From positions 99,364-163,363 of the forward strand of contig JANXZM010000096.1 in NCBI GenBank assembly GCA_025355505.1: 64,000 nucleotides of DNA. Direction: 5' to 3'. This DNA comes from Acidobacteriaceae bacterium. Its GTDB lineage: Bacteria; Acidobacteriota; Terriglobia; Terriglobales; Acidobacteriaceae. Of the stretch, positions 47,810 to 55,404 are shown in pieces; the stretch's first letter is position 1, and every line of letters starts with the position of its first letter. The position numbers and the translations under genes were made by a program. The notes under the pieces were generated by a model. It worked only from the letters and a program-made list of their open reading frames with translations. It ran no database searches and was not told the origin of the DNA.

Positions 47810-47885
47810 TGGTGGACCTGACCGGGATCGAACCGGTGACCTCTTCCATGCCATGGAAGCGCGCTCCCAGCTGCGCCACAGGCCC
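47810..47885 (-). tRNA. tRNA-Ala (anticodon GGC)
   Basis: Read on the minus strand, GGGCCTG pairs with CAGGTCC (one G-T) to form the acceptor stem. The D arm is GCGCAGCTGGGAGCGC. The anticodon arm CTTCC-ATGGCAT-GGAAG has GGC in the loop. The T arm is CCGGTTCGATCCCGG. The discriminator A is followed by an encoded CCA. Total length with CCA is 76 nt. Confidence 0.93.
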
Positions 47886-47991
47886 ACTGGTTTAATTCTC
47901 GCTTAGGTTGGCTGCGGCGTCAAACTCGACTCGGGGGGCCGACCTCAACTAGGATAGGGGGGCAAAAAAACAAGGACACAATCGGAGCCCC

Positions 47992-48684
47992 ATGTTGAAC
48001 TCGCGGAACATCCCCGTTCGGTCACTTTTGTTGGTCATTGCTTTACTTGCGTCAGCGACGGCGGGCGCGCAGGACGCTCCTGGCGGGGGGCAGCCTCCGG
48101 TGGCTTATGCTTCGGTGAGCGAATTGAACGGTATCCTTTCAGAATTGCAGCAGACGGCGCAGAGCATGCAATCCGATCTGGAGAAGACGCGCATCGAGAA
48201 ATGGAAGACGGGCGCTTCGACCAAGCAACAGACGCTGGCGACGGTGGAGTCCATCCAGCGCAACCTGCAATCGGCGCTGCCGGAAACCATTGCGCACCTG
48301 AATGGCTCGCCGGAAGATCTGGGAGCGAGTTTCAAGCTCTACCGCAACCTGGTTGTGCTGTATGACTTTTTTGGTGCGGTGGTGGAATCGGCGGGAGCAT
48401 TCGGATCGAAAGATGAGTTTCAGAGCCTGAGCAACGACATGAACGGACTGGAGAGCGCGCGTCGTGCGTTTGGCGAGCGCATGCAGAAATTGGCGGCGAG
48501 TAAAGAAGATGAGTTGACGCGATTGCGCGCGCAGGTGAAGACGCTGTCCGCGGCGCCGCCTCCGCCACCGAAGAAGATTGTGGTGGATGATACCGAGCCT
48601 GCGAAGAAGCCGGTGAAGAAGGTGGCCAAGCCGAAGACACCGGCTGCGACGGGCGCTTCGCCGAACGCTGCGCCTGCGAAGTGA
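47992..48684 (+). CDS. Secreted coiled-coil protein of unknown function
   Basis: The 230-aa protein has a signal peptide (SLLLVIALLASATAGA), a helical body with coiled-coil potential (LNGILSELQQTAQSMQSDLEKTR, LESARRAFGERMQKLAASKED), a Pro-rich hinge (APPPPPKK) and a Lys/Pro/Ala tail (KKPVKKVAKPKTPAATG). It is probably periplasmic. The basic tail could contact the wall or nucleic acid. No family is recognised. Confidence 0.75.
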   Translation: MLNSRNIPVRSLLLVIALLASATAGAQDAPGGGQPPVAYASVSELNGILSELQQTAQSMQSDLEKTRIEKWKTGASTKQQTLATVESIQRNLQSALPETIAHLNGSPEDLGASFKLYRNLVVLYDFFGAVVESAGAFGSKDEFQSLSNDMNGLESARRAFGERMQKLAASKEDELTRLRAQVKTLSAAPPPPPKKIVVDDTEPAKKPVKKVAKPKTPAATGASPNAAPAK

Positions 48685-48768
48685 TCGGAGCGGCAAGGTC
48701 GGGCCCCCCAACTTTTTTTTGTGGGGACCGTACTCCTCATTTGGGGTTTTTCGCTCATTTTCCGAGGA

Positions 48769-49135
48769 TGTTTACTGGTTAGTACCCCTACCCCCCCTCC
48801 CCCCGGTCTAGTGGAATCATGGGGTTAGCGGGAATTTTTCCACTTGGTCTTTGAATCTAAAGGGCTTATATCAAAGTATTCCGGAATAAGGACTTAGGGG
48901 ATTTCTTGTCCTGCTTCGGGGTTTGTGGGCCTTCGTAGTGGGGTAAATCGTGTCAAGCCCCCTTTTTCGGGTCGAATCTCGGTTTTCAAAGAACGCTGAG
49001 GTGGTTCTGGACAGCGCGCGAACCGTCGGTGGAGACGGGCCGCACTTCTGCCTGGCCACAGGTCAGTCATCATTGTCGCGCAGGGCGGGTTGGATGTCTG
49101 TGATGAGGGTACAGAAAATTTGTGATGAAAAAGGT
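48769..49135 (+). repeat. Dispersed RAYT-associated element, copy C
   Basis: This is the longest and clearest copy. It has TTTACTGGTTAGTACCCC, a C-rich tract, GGAATCATGGGGTTAGCGGGAATTTTT, AAAGGGCTTATATCAAAG, the perfect palindrome TATTCCGGAATA (48877-48888), AAGGACTTAG, TTTTCAAAGAACG, GCGCGCGAACCGTC and ATTGTCGCGCAGGGCGGGTTGGATGTCTGTGATG. It runs directly into a RAYT-type transposase remnant starting at 49125. Confidence 0.78.
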
Positions 49136-49382
49136 ATGGCGTCAGATTGCGGAAGTGGGAAAGCTCGCGGCCTCACACGTCTCGAAAACCGCGAGACATG
49201 TGGCACCCGGCATCGAAAAACTGCGCTACATGCATCGCAATCCGGTGAAGCGCGGATTGGTGGAGTCCCCCGACCTTTGGCAGTGGAGCAGTTTTCGAGC
49301 TTACGCTCTTGGGGAAACTGGGCCGGTGAAAATCAATGACTGGGAAGTGCTGAAGATGAAGATTCGACCGCCGGCTGCGTAG
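49125..49382 (+). pseudogene. REP-associated tyrosine transposase (RAYT) remnant
   Basis: The 85 codons end with KLRYMHRNPVKRGLVESPDL and QWSSFRAYALGETGPVKI, the hallmark C-terminus of Y1/RAYT transposases. The N-terminal HUH catalytic region is missing. The first 14 residues (MKKVWRQIAEVGKL) also appear as MKKSRRQIAE at the end of copy A. Between the two parts, codons for about 15 residues are a REP-like hairpin (49171-49208, ACGTCTCGAAAACCGCGAGACATGT with a GGCACCC tail). It is thus a deletion derivative rather than an active gene, although the short frame is open. Confidence 0.72.
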
Positions 49383-49416
49383 AACGAAAACCATAATGGC
49401 GTCGGCTCCGCTGCGG

Positions 49417-49452
49417 CCCACTTCTCGAAAAGCGCGAGAAGTGGGGCACCCC
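49417..49452. repeat. REP-like hairpin with GTGGGGCACCC tail
   Basis: This is a perfect 11-bp stem CCCACTTCTCG / CGAGAAGTGGG with a seven-base loop, followed by GGCACCC. It is 35 bp after the RAYT remnant. Related hairpins occur inside that remnant and at 472-500 near copy A, so RAYT sequence and this hairpin type travel together here. Confidence 0.65.
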
Positions 49453-49560
49453 CTTTTGGTTTCGGTCAACGTTTAGAGTCAGACCCGCATTGTACTTTCC
49501 CCCGGTGACGCGGCCCACCCGCCGCGGGAGTGTAAAGGATGTCATGAGACTGAACACTTG

Positions 49561-49596
49561 CCAGTGGACGGGCGGGGACGCCCGTCGCTCCACTGG
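49561..49596. repeat. REP-like palindrome (GACGGGC family)
   Basis: CCAGTGGACGGGCG-GGGA-CGCCCGTCGCTCCACTGG is a long imperfect palindrome. The core matches the inserts in atpG and the one before the first sigma factor. It lies in the 359-bp gap 49383-49741 ahead of the second ECF sigma gene. No promoter is clear there. Confidence 0.65.
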
Positions 49597-49741
49597 TTGT
49601 TGCAAAGGCTGGACTTGCTGGGCTGGAACTCTTTGGGCTGAGGTGGAGTCTAAGTCAATAAGCGGGAAGGGTCGTTTGTTGCAGTACTAAAGATTCCCGC
49701 CGCCGGGGCTCTTGTGACTTTATAATTGGGGCAACGCCATC

Positions 49742-50527
49742 ATGGCGGGAGCTACTACATTGGGCGATTTTGCCAGCGCTATCGGGGCCCGGAGTGAGGA
49801 ATCCGCCGTCATTGCTGAACTGAAGGCGGGTTCGGAACAGGCCTACTCGTGGCTGATTGGCGAATTTCATCAGCCGATCTACGGGCTGATCTACCGCATT
49901 GTGAATGATCCTTCGGATGCGGCGGACACTACTCAGGATGTGTTTCTGAAAGTCTTCCGCGGGATGAAGCATTTCCATGGCGAGTCCAGCTTGAAGACCT
50001 GGATTTACCGCATCGCTTTGCATGAGGCGGCGAATCGGCGGCGGTGGTGGTTCCGGCACAAGGCGCAGGAAACGCCGATTGATCCCATCGCAGCGGGTCA
50101 ATACGAATATTCCGGAGAAAATCGGCTGGTGGATCCGGGCGAGTCTCCGTTTGAAAAGTTTGCGCATACCGAGGTGCGCGCGGCGGTGGCGCAGGCTTTG
50201 CAACAGGTGCCAGAGCCTTATCGGACGGCGTTGATCCTGCGCGATTTGGAAGACATGTCGTATGAGGAGATTGCGGAAGTTCTGGCGATTTCGCTGGGGA
50301 CGGTGAAGTCGCGCATTACCCGCGGGCGCGATGCGCTGCGCAAGAAGTTGACGGGCTATGTCCGGGAAGTGGGTCCGGAGTTGGGGCTGATTGCTCCTGC
50401 CGATGTTGCGGCCAGCTTTCCTGCCGGCGCACGGAAGAAGGGCGCCAGCCAAAGTTCGCGAGAAGGTTCGCGAGAAAGTTCACGGGAAGGTTCGCGTGGT
50501 GGCAGAGAGGTTGAGGTGACGCCATGA
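49742..50527 (+). CDS. ECF-type RNA polymerase sigma factor (RpoE-like)
   Basis: The 261-aa sigma-70 family protein has region 2 in YGLIYRIVNDPSDAADTTQDVFLKVFRGMKH and region 4 in VPEPYRTALILRDLEDMSYEEIAEVLAISLGTVKSRITRGRDALR. The C-terminal 50 residues are unusual. SSREGSRESSREGSRGG is encoded by about four copies of a 12-bp unit (GTTCGCGAGAAG and variants, about 50455-50502), a probable recent expansion. Its stop overlaps the start of the anti-sigma gene (ATGA). Confidence 0.88.
   Translation: MAGATTLGDFASAIGARSEESAVIAELKAGSEQAYSWLIGEFHQPIYGLIYRIVNDPSDAADTTQDVFLKVFRGMKHFHGESSLKTWIYRIALHEAANRRRWWFRHKAQETPIDPIAAGQYEYSGENRLVDPGESPFEKFAHTEVRAAVAQALQQVPEPYRTALILRDLEDMSYEEIAEVLAISLGTVKSRITRGRDALRKKLTGYVREVGPELGLIAPADVAASFPAGARKKGASQSSREGSRESSREGSRGGREVEVTP
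50455..50502 (+). repeat. 12-bp tandem repeat at the end of the ECF sigma gene
   Basis: Four head-to-tail units are seen: GTTCGCGAGAAG, GTTCGCGAGAAA, GTTCACGGGAAG and GTTCGCGTGGTG. They encode the repeated Ser/Arg-Glu-Gly tail. Because 12 is a multiple of three, unit gain or loss would keep the frame and the downstream overlap. Confidence 0.7.
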
Positions 50528-51195
50528 AGTGCGCTGACATCAAGAAGTTGTTCTCGCCGTATCTTGACGGCCGGGTGAGCGGGTCGGAGATGCGCTTGCT
50601 CACGCGCCATGTGGAACAGTGCTCTGGGTGCGCGCGGGAATATGCGGCGATGCAGCGCACCCAACAGTTGCTTGCCAGTTTGGGTCCGAAGAAGGCACCG
50701 GCAGATCTGGCGTTGAAGTTGCGGGTGGCGATTTCGCGCGAGGCGGCGCAGGCGCGGCGTCCGCGGTTTGAAGGGGTGCTGGTCCGGCTGGAAAATACGC
50801 TGAACGCTTTCATGGTTCCGGCTACGGCGGGGATGGTCAGCGCCGTATTGTTTTTCGGACTGCTGCTGGGCTTCTTTGCTTTGCCGGCGGAACTGCGAGC
50901 CGGCAGCGGAGACGTTCCGCTCATGCTGTACACCGGACCTCAACTCTTGCAGTCGGCGTTCGGCACGTCGCTCGGCAATCTCGGCGACGATGCGTTGGTG
51001 ATTGAAGCCTACGTGGATGCCAACGGGCGGGTAGAGGACTATCGCATCTTGTCGCAGCCCGACGATGCGCAGGCGGTGCTGCCGCAGTTGAAGAACCTGC
51101 TAATTTTCACTACGTTCCATCCAGCGCTTTCGATGGGGCGCCCTACGACGGGGACGGCGGTGCTGTCGTTTTCGAAGATTAGCGTGAAGGGGTAG
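50524..51195 (+). CDS. Zinc-finger anti-sigma factor with TonB-like C-terminal domain
   Basis: The 223-aa protein starts MKCADIKKLFSPYLDG, and the anti-sigma zinc motif is HVEQCSGC (HxxxCxxC). One transmembrane helix (MVSAVLFFGLLLGFFAL, about 100-118) follows. The outer domain (ALVIEAYVDANGRVEDYRIL, LLIFTTFHPAL) resembles the short TonB-C-like fold often seen in secreted proteins. It should bind and hold the upstream sigma factor at the membrane. Confidence 0.82.
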   Translation: MKCADIKKLFSPYLDGRVSGSEMRLLTRHVEQCSGCAREYAAMQRTQQLLASLGPKKAPADLALKLRVAISREAAQARRPRFEGVLVRLENTLNAFMVPATAGMVSAVLFFGLLLGFFALPAELRAGSGDVPLMLYTGPQLLQSAFGTSLGNLGDDALVIEAYVDANGRVEDYRILSQPDDAQAVLPQLKNLLIFTTFHPALSMGRPTTGTAVLSFSKISVKG

Positions 51196-51232
51196 CGGGC
51201 GCCGATTCGGAAATTCCAGCAACGTCGGCAAT

Positions 51233-51642
51233 TCACGGACGCGCGATCCATAAAACCGGAAACTGGCGTCCGAGTTTCTCGAAATCACGGTCCGAAGTGA
51301 CTAAGGTGGCTTGGTGCAGCACGGCCAGAGCAGCCGCTACGCAATCTACATAAGGGATTTTGTGCACCGCCTTGATCTCGCTGGCTTTGAGAGCCTGGGA
51401 AAAATCGACGGGGACAATCCGCAGCGGAAGTCGCGAGAGGCTGGCGAGCGTACGCCGTGCCGTTTTTTCGCCGCGGCGCTGCCCTAGTAGGTAGAAAACC
51501 TCACCCCAATTCAGAACGGAGATGAGTAGAGAACTCTGGCGCTGGAGAGCCGCCTGGAGCAGACGCTCCACCTTCCGGAACCCTGGTCCGCCTCGATGAG
51601 ATCCAACACTGCGCTGGCGTCGAGGACGTAAGTTCCTGTCAC
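51233..51642 (-). pseudogene. Frameshifted PIN-domain toxin (VapC-type) with antitoxin remnant
   Basis: The GTG at 51642 opens TYVLDASAVLDLIEADQG, the normal start of a PIN domain with its first Asp. The frame then shifts near 51570-51575, and the rest (KVERLLQAALQRQSSLLISV, NWGEVFYLLG, PYVDCVAAALA, VTSDRDF) continues in another frame. The acids are all there, so one lost or gained base has split it, unless this is a sequencing error. The GTG overlaps the stop of a short upstream frame (ending EDSLVEARERQHRMEK) that looks like an antitoxin tail. Confidence 0.7.
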
Positions 51643-51820
51643 TTCTCCATCCTATGTTGGCGCTCGCGGGCTTCCACCAGCGAGTCCTCGCCCTTGCAGC
51701 AACCGTCAAGGCTGCTGATAAATTCCTTATAGCATGTGTAAGGCACTTATGAGCCGGCTTACAGTTTCTTGCCATTCTTTCCCAGCTTTTAATTCCGTCT
51801 CACGCCAGCCTGGGTTGGAG

Positions 51821-51954
51821 GTAGTGGGTCAGTTTCACGATGCAACCCACAAAACCCTGAACCACCAAGGCCACGAAGTATCACAAAGGCTTTGCTCTCA
51901 GGGCGTTTCTTTCGTGGCCTTTGTGGTTAACGGTTTCGCAAATTGACCCACTAC
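51821..51954. repeat. 134-bp imperfect inverted repeat
   Basis: The outer arms are GTAGTGGGTCAGTTT and AAATTGACCCACTAC. The inner arms are ACCACCAAGGCCACGAA and TTCGTGGCCTTTGTGGT. The centre is about 45 bp. It occupies the gap 51643-52007 before a secreted TPR protein gene. Similar ACCACAAAGGCCAC-type sequence is seen at about 46370-46400, so it may be a dispersed hairpin element. Confidence 0.65.
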
Positions 51955-52007
51955 CGGGTTTGACCGCGAATTGACCAGTTCGTACACTATTTTCTAGCTC
52001 TCCATCT

Positions 52008-53543
52008 ATGCCTGAGATCAGAAGCGGTTCCCTGGGACAATGCGTTCGACTGGCGTTCGGCCTGAGCATGGCGGTTGTGCTGGCAGTGGCGTCCGGGTTT
52101 GCACAGAACCGGCCGCAGGTGTCTCTGGAAACCAGCGAGACGCTTTTCACGGTGTTGACCGCCATCAACACCTGCGGCTATGACCAGGAGCTGAATTTTT
52201 CCGACCCGCTGCGCGCCCAGATCCGGTCCGAAGTTGCCAAGGCGGTGGCGAATACGGCCGGGGCCCAGGATGTGGTCGCTCCAATGTGCGGGTTCTACCG
52301 TCAACACCAGGCGTCGGATTCCTCGCGCGACTTGTCACAGTATGTATCGTTGGCGCTGTATCTGGAGGAGGCGCCGGCTTTCACGCTGAAAGTGAAGCAG
52401 GCGGAATTGCCTCCCGATGCCGGAGCAGTGGCGGACATCGTGCCGCTGATGTCGGCCTTCTATCAGAAGATAGGGTTGCACTCGATCTGGGAGCGCCACC
52501 GGGCGCGCTATACGGAATTGACAGAAATATTTCACGATCCGCTGGCGAAGATGACGTTCGACACCGAAATCTATCTTAAGCTGCCATCGACGGGCTATCT
52601 GGGACGCCAGTTCACCGTCTATCTGGATGCGATGGGCGCGCCGGGGCAGACCAATGCGCGCAACTATGCGGCGGATTACTACGTCGTGATTTCACCGACC
52701 TCGAGCACGGCGATCAAGATGCAGCAGATCCGGCATACGTATTTGCATTATCTTCTGGATCCGCTGGCGATGAAAAACGGCAGCTCGTTCAAGCGCCTCG
52801 AACCGTTGCTTGACGATGTGAAGCTGGCTCCCATGGATGCAGCTTTCAAGAGCAACATTTCGTTGCTGGTGACGGAATGCCTGGTGCGGGCGATTGAAGA
52901 GCGATTGACGAAGATTTCGGAGGCGGAGCGCGCCCGAAGCATCGACGAAGCCGACAAGGAAGGGTACGTGCTGACGCGCTATTTCTATGACGCGCTGGTC
53001 AAGTTCGAAAAAGATCCCGCGAGCATGCGCAATGCGTATGCGGACCTGGTCGGCCCGATTGACGCCGGCAAGGAAATGAAGCGGGCATCGCTGATCCAGT
53101 TCTCGGGCGAGGCGGCGCCGGAACTTCTGCACCTGGCTGGCCGCCGGAACGAACACCTGCTGCTGAACGCGGAGCGCCGGCTGGCGGCTGGCGACCCGGA
53201 AACCGCGGAGAAACTGGCGCAGCAGGCGCTCGATGAGCAGGAAGAAGATTCGGGACGCGCGCTATTTATTTTGGCGGAAGTTGCTACCGCGAATCGGGAC
53301 TTGGATGGGGCGCGCACCTATTTTGAACGAGCGCTGAAAAACGCTCATGAACCAAAGGTGATCGCGTGGTCGCATATTTACCTGGGGCGGATTTTTGATT
53401 TAAAAGAGGATCGCTTCGCCGCTATGGACCAGTATCGGGCGGCGCTGACTGCGGCCGGCGGAGCGCTTCCGGAAGCGAAGCTGGCGGCGCAAAAAGGCCT
53501 GGACCAGCCGTACGAGCCTCCGGTGGCAAAGCAGCCGGAGTAG
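52008..53543 (+). CDS. Secreted TPR-containing protein of unknown function
   Basis: The 511-aa protein has a signal peptide (RLAFGLSMAVVLAVASGFAQ). A helical region (45-330) includes AINTCGYDQELNFSDPLRAQI. C-terminal TPR units (about 375-500) include NAERRLAAGDPETAEKLAQQAL and AYFERALKNAHEPK-like TYFERALKN. The middle shows QIRHTYLHYLLDPL and a later Glu-rich helix. The HxxxH there (HTYLH) might bind metal, but no peptidase family is certain. It is followed after about 165 bp by another secreted TPR protein. Confidence 0.75.
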   Translation: MPEIRSGSLGQCVRLAFGLSMAVVLAVASGFAQNRPQVSLETSETLFTVLTAINTCGYDQELNFSDPLRAQIRSEVAKAVANTAGAQDVVAPMCGFYRQHQASDSSRDLSQYVSLALYLEEAPAFTLKVKQAELPPDAGAVADIVPLMSAFYQKIGLHSIWERHRARYTELTEIFHDPLAKMTFDTEIYLKLPSTGYLGRQFTVYLDAMGAPGQTNARNYAADYYVVISPTSSTAIKMQQIRHTYLHYLLDPLAMKNGSSFKRLEPLLDDVKLAPMDAAFKSNISLLVTECLVRAIEERLTKISEAERARSIDEADKEGYVLTRYFYDALVKFEKDPASMRNAYADLVGPIDAGKEMKRASLIQFSGEAAPELLHLAGRRNEHLLLNAERRLAAGDPETAEKLAQQALDEQEEDSGRALFILAEVATANRDLDGARTYFERALKNAHEPKVIAWSHIYLGRIFDLKEDRFAAMDQYRAALTAAGGALPEAKLAAQKGLDQPYEPPVAKQPE

Positions 53544-53634
53544 GACAGAGGCAAGGTTTCAAGGTTTCAGTGCTGTGCGAGCTGCGGTTTCGCTTACGCG
53601 ACGCGATTGATACGAAACTTTGCTAGCTACGCTC

Positions 53635-53670
53635 GCCGGACAGCCGAGGGCGGCTGTCGCTACGTGAAAA
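53635..53670. repeat. REP-like palindrome (GGACAGCCG family)
   Basis: GCCGGACAGCCGAGGGCGGCTGTCGCTAC forms a GACAGCCG / CGGCTGTC stem. The loop GAGG and the GCTAC tail are like those of the GACGGGCG / CGCCCGTC palindromes elsewhere in the window, with paired stem substitutions. Confidence 0.6.
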
Positions 53671-53707
53671 GATTTGACGTCTAAAACTTTGCATTATGGG
53701 AGACAGC

Positions 53708-54574
53708 ATGAAGCGAACAGCAGTCATTCTCGGGATACTTAGTGTCGCGGTTTGGGCGGGGGCGCAACAGAACCCGCCGGCAGCGAGTCAAGCGGCGCCG
53801 GCGCAGGGTACAACTCCGGGTGCCACGGCGGCGCCAGCGGCAAAGCGTCCACCGCAAGCCAAGACGCAGCCGGAGTTCGATGCCTGGAAGGTGGCGGCAG
53901 CCAATACCGACGCTGCCGGGCTGGAGAAAGCATCTGACGATTTTGCCACCAAATTCCCGGACAGCGAACTACGCGTGCTGCTCTATAAGAATGTGATGCG
54001 TCTCTACCAGAATGCCAACAACTTCGAGAAAACCGAGGCCATGGGCCGCAAGGTGCTCAGCTTTGACGGGGACGATCCCGAGGCTCTGGTAATCGTCGCC
54101 GAGGTGATCGCCGAGCGAACGCGCGAGTCGGATATCGACAAGGATCAGCGCTACGGCGAAGCGACCGCAATGGCGCAGAAGGCCACGCAGACCGTGGACA
54201 CCGACGTCCAAGTGCCAGCGGGCACGCCGCAGGACAAGGTTGACTCTTACAAGTCGCTGCTGCGCTCGAACGCGTATTCGATTATGGGCACCATCGATTT
54301 CAAGAAAGAGAATTACCCGGCCGCGCAGCAGAATCTGCAGAAGTCCATCGACGCGTTCCCCAGCAACCCGGATCCAGTGGTCATTCTCCGTCTGGCGTTG
54401 GCGCTGGATAAGCAGGGAAAATATCCGGATGCGCTTAAGGTGGCGAACCGCGCCGTGGAAATGACGCAGGACAACACCGTGATTGGAACCCCGGCGCGCC
54501 GGGAACGCGACCGCTTGCAACTGCTCACCGGAGGCGCGGCCCCGGCCCAACCACAGAGTCCGCCCAAGAACTAA
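53708..54574 (+). CDS. Secreted TPR protein
   Basis: The 288-aa protein has a signal peptide (TAVILGILSVAVWAGAQ) and a low-complexity Ala/Gln/Pro stretch (AASQAAPAQGTTPGATAAPAAK). Four or so TPR-like helical pairs follow (LRVLLYKNVMRLYQNANNFEK, SNAYSIMGTIDFKKENYPAAQQNLQKSI, LRLALALDKQGKYPDALKVAN). I chose the ATG at 53708, since GGGAGA precedes it by four bases. The ORF track starts four codons earlier. It ends 14 bp before rnc, suggesting an operon. Confidence 0.78.
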   Translation: MKRTAVILGILSVAVWAGAQQNPPAASQAAPAQGTTPGATAAPAAKRPPQAKTQPEFDAWKVAAANTDAAGLEKASDDFATKFPDSELRVLLYKNVMRLYQNANNFEKTEAMGRKVLSFDGDDPEALVIVAEVIAERTRESDIDKDQRYGEATAMAQKATQTVDTDVQVPAGTPQDKVDSYKSLLRSNAYSIMGTIDFKKENYPAAQQNLQKSIDAFPSNPDPVVILRLALALDKQGKYPDALKVANRAVEMTQDNTVIGTPARRERDRLQLLTGGAAPAQPQSPPKN

Positions 54575-54588
54575 CCGCCAGGGGCCGA

Positions 54589-55371
54589 ATGACAGGGCCC
54601 CGCTTTGTGATGAAGTCACGCGAAATCATGGCGCTGGAAGAAAGCCTGGGTCACCACTTCCAGCGTCGGGAACTCCTCGATCAGGCGCTTACCCACAGCT
54701 CGCAAGCACGCGAGGTGGAGGCGCTGGGCGCGGGCAGCGGTTCGTCCAGCGGTGATAACGAGATGCTCGAGTTTCTGGGTGACGCCGTGCTCGGGCTGGT
54801 CACCAGTGAAGCGCTTTTCCATCGCTTCCCGGAATTCCAGGAAGGGCAGCTTTCGAAGCTGCGCGCGCATCTGGTTGGGCAACGGCATCTGCTGCGGGTA
54901 GCCGAGCAGCTTCAGATTGGCGATTACATGCGTCTCGGCCGCGGCGAAGAAAAAAGCGGTGGCCGCCACAAGGCAAGCCTGCTGGTGGATGCACTGGAAG
55001 CGATCCTGGCGGCGCTCTATCTCGACGGCGGGTGGCCGGTGGCGCAAGACTTTATCGTGCGCGTGATCGTGGAGCCGGAACTGGCGCACATGAAACTGGA
55101 AACCAGCGTCATGCCGGTGATGGATTTCAAGTCCGCCTTGCAGGAAGCACTGCAGGCCAGAGGCGGACCGCAGCCGGTTTACGCCCTCGTCAAAGAGGAT
55201 GGCCCAGAACACAAGAAGACGTTTACTGTCGAAGTGAGATTGCCGGCGCCTGAGATGGAGCAATTCGTGGGGCGCGCACAGGGTGCGACTAAGAAGCGGG
55301 CTGAGCAGGAAGCGGCGCGGCAAGTTCTAGAGCACCTGGCTGCGATGCCAGGGGCATCGAATCTCCCGTAG
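54589..55371 (+). CDS. rnc: Ribonuclease III
   Basis: RNase III cleaves double-stranded RNA in rRNA and mRNA processing. The 260-aa protein has the signature NEMLEFLGDAVLGL (about 58-71), a second metal-site region LVDALEAILAALYLDGG, and a C-terminal dsRNA-binding domain (MDFKSALQEALQARG, ATKKRAEQEAARQVLEHL). In-frame ATGs at 54610 and 54628 are alternative starts. The stop codon TAG lies inside a REP-like palindrome (GTAGAGACGCGGC...), so the present C-terminus may have been set by its arrival. Confidence 0.94.
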   Translation: MTGPRFVMKSREIMALEESLGHHFQRRELLDQALTHSSQAREVEALGAGSGSSSGDNEMLEFLGDAVLGLVTSEALFHRFPEFQEGQLSKLRAHLVGQRHLLRVAEQLQIGDYMRLGRGEEKSGGRHKASLLVDALEAILAALYLDGGWPVAQDFIVRVIVEPELAHMKLETSVMPVMDFKSALQEALQARGGPQPVYALVKEDGPEHKKTFTVEVRLPAPEMEQFVGRAQGATKKRAEQEAARQVLEHLAAMPGASNLP

Positions 55372-55395
55372 AGACGCGGCAAGCCCCGTCTCTAC
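55368..55395. repeat. REP-like palindrome GTAGAGACGCGGC, copy 1 (contains rnc stop)
   Basis: GTAGAGACGCGGC-AA-GCCCCGTCTCTAC has nearly perfect 13-bp arms. The same element is perfect at 60419-60446. Here the first TAG is the rnc stop codon. Confidence 0.75.
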
Positions 55396-55404
55396 ATAAG
55401 AATC

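Noticed and set aside
47436-47879. 147-codon frame beginning MAQLGARFHGMEEVTGSIPV
   Set aside because: Its first roughly 25 codons are the tRNA-Ala gene read as protein, and only the central part is an IS256 fragment. I split it into tRNA and pseudogene.
50455-50502. Short tandem repeats as a CRISPR array
   Set aside because: Units are 12 bp with no spacers and lie inside an open coding frame. No cas genes are present.
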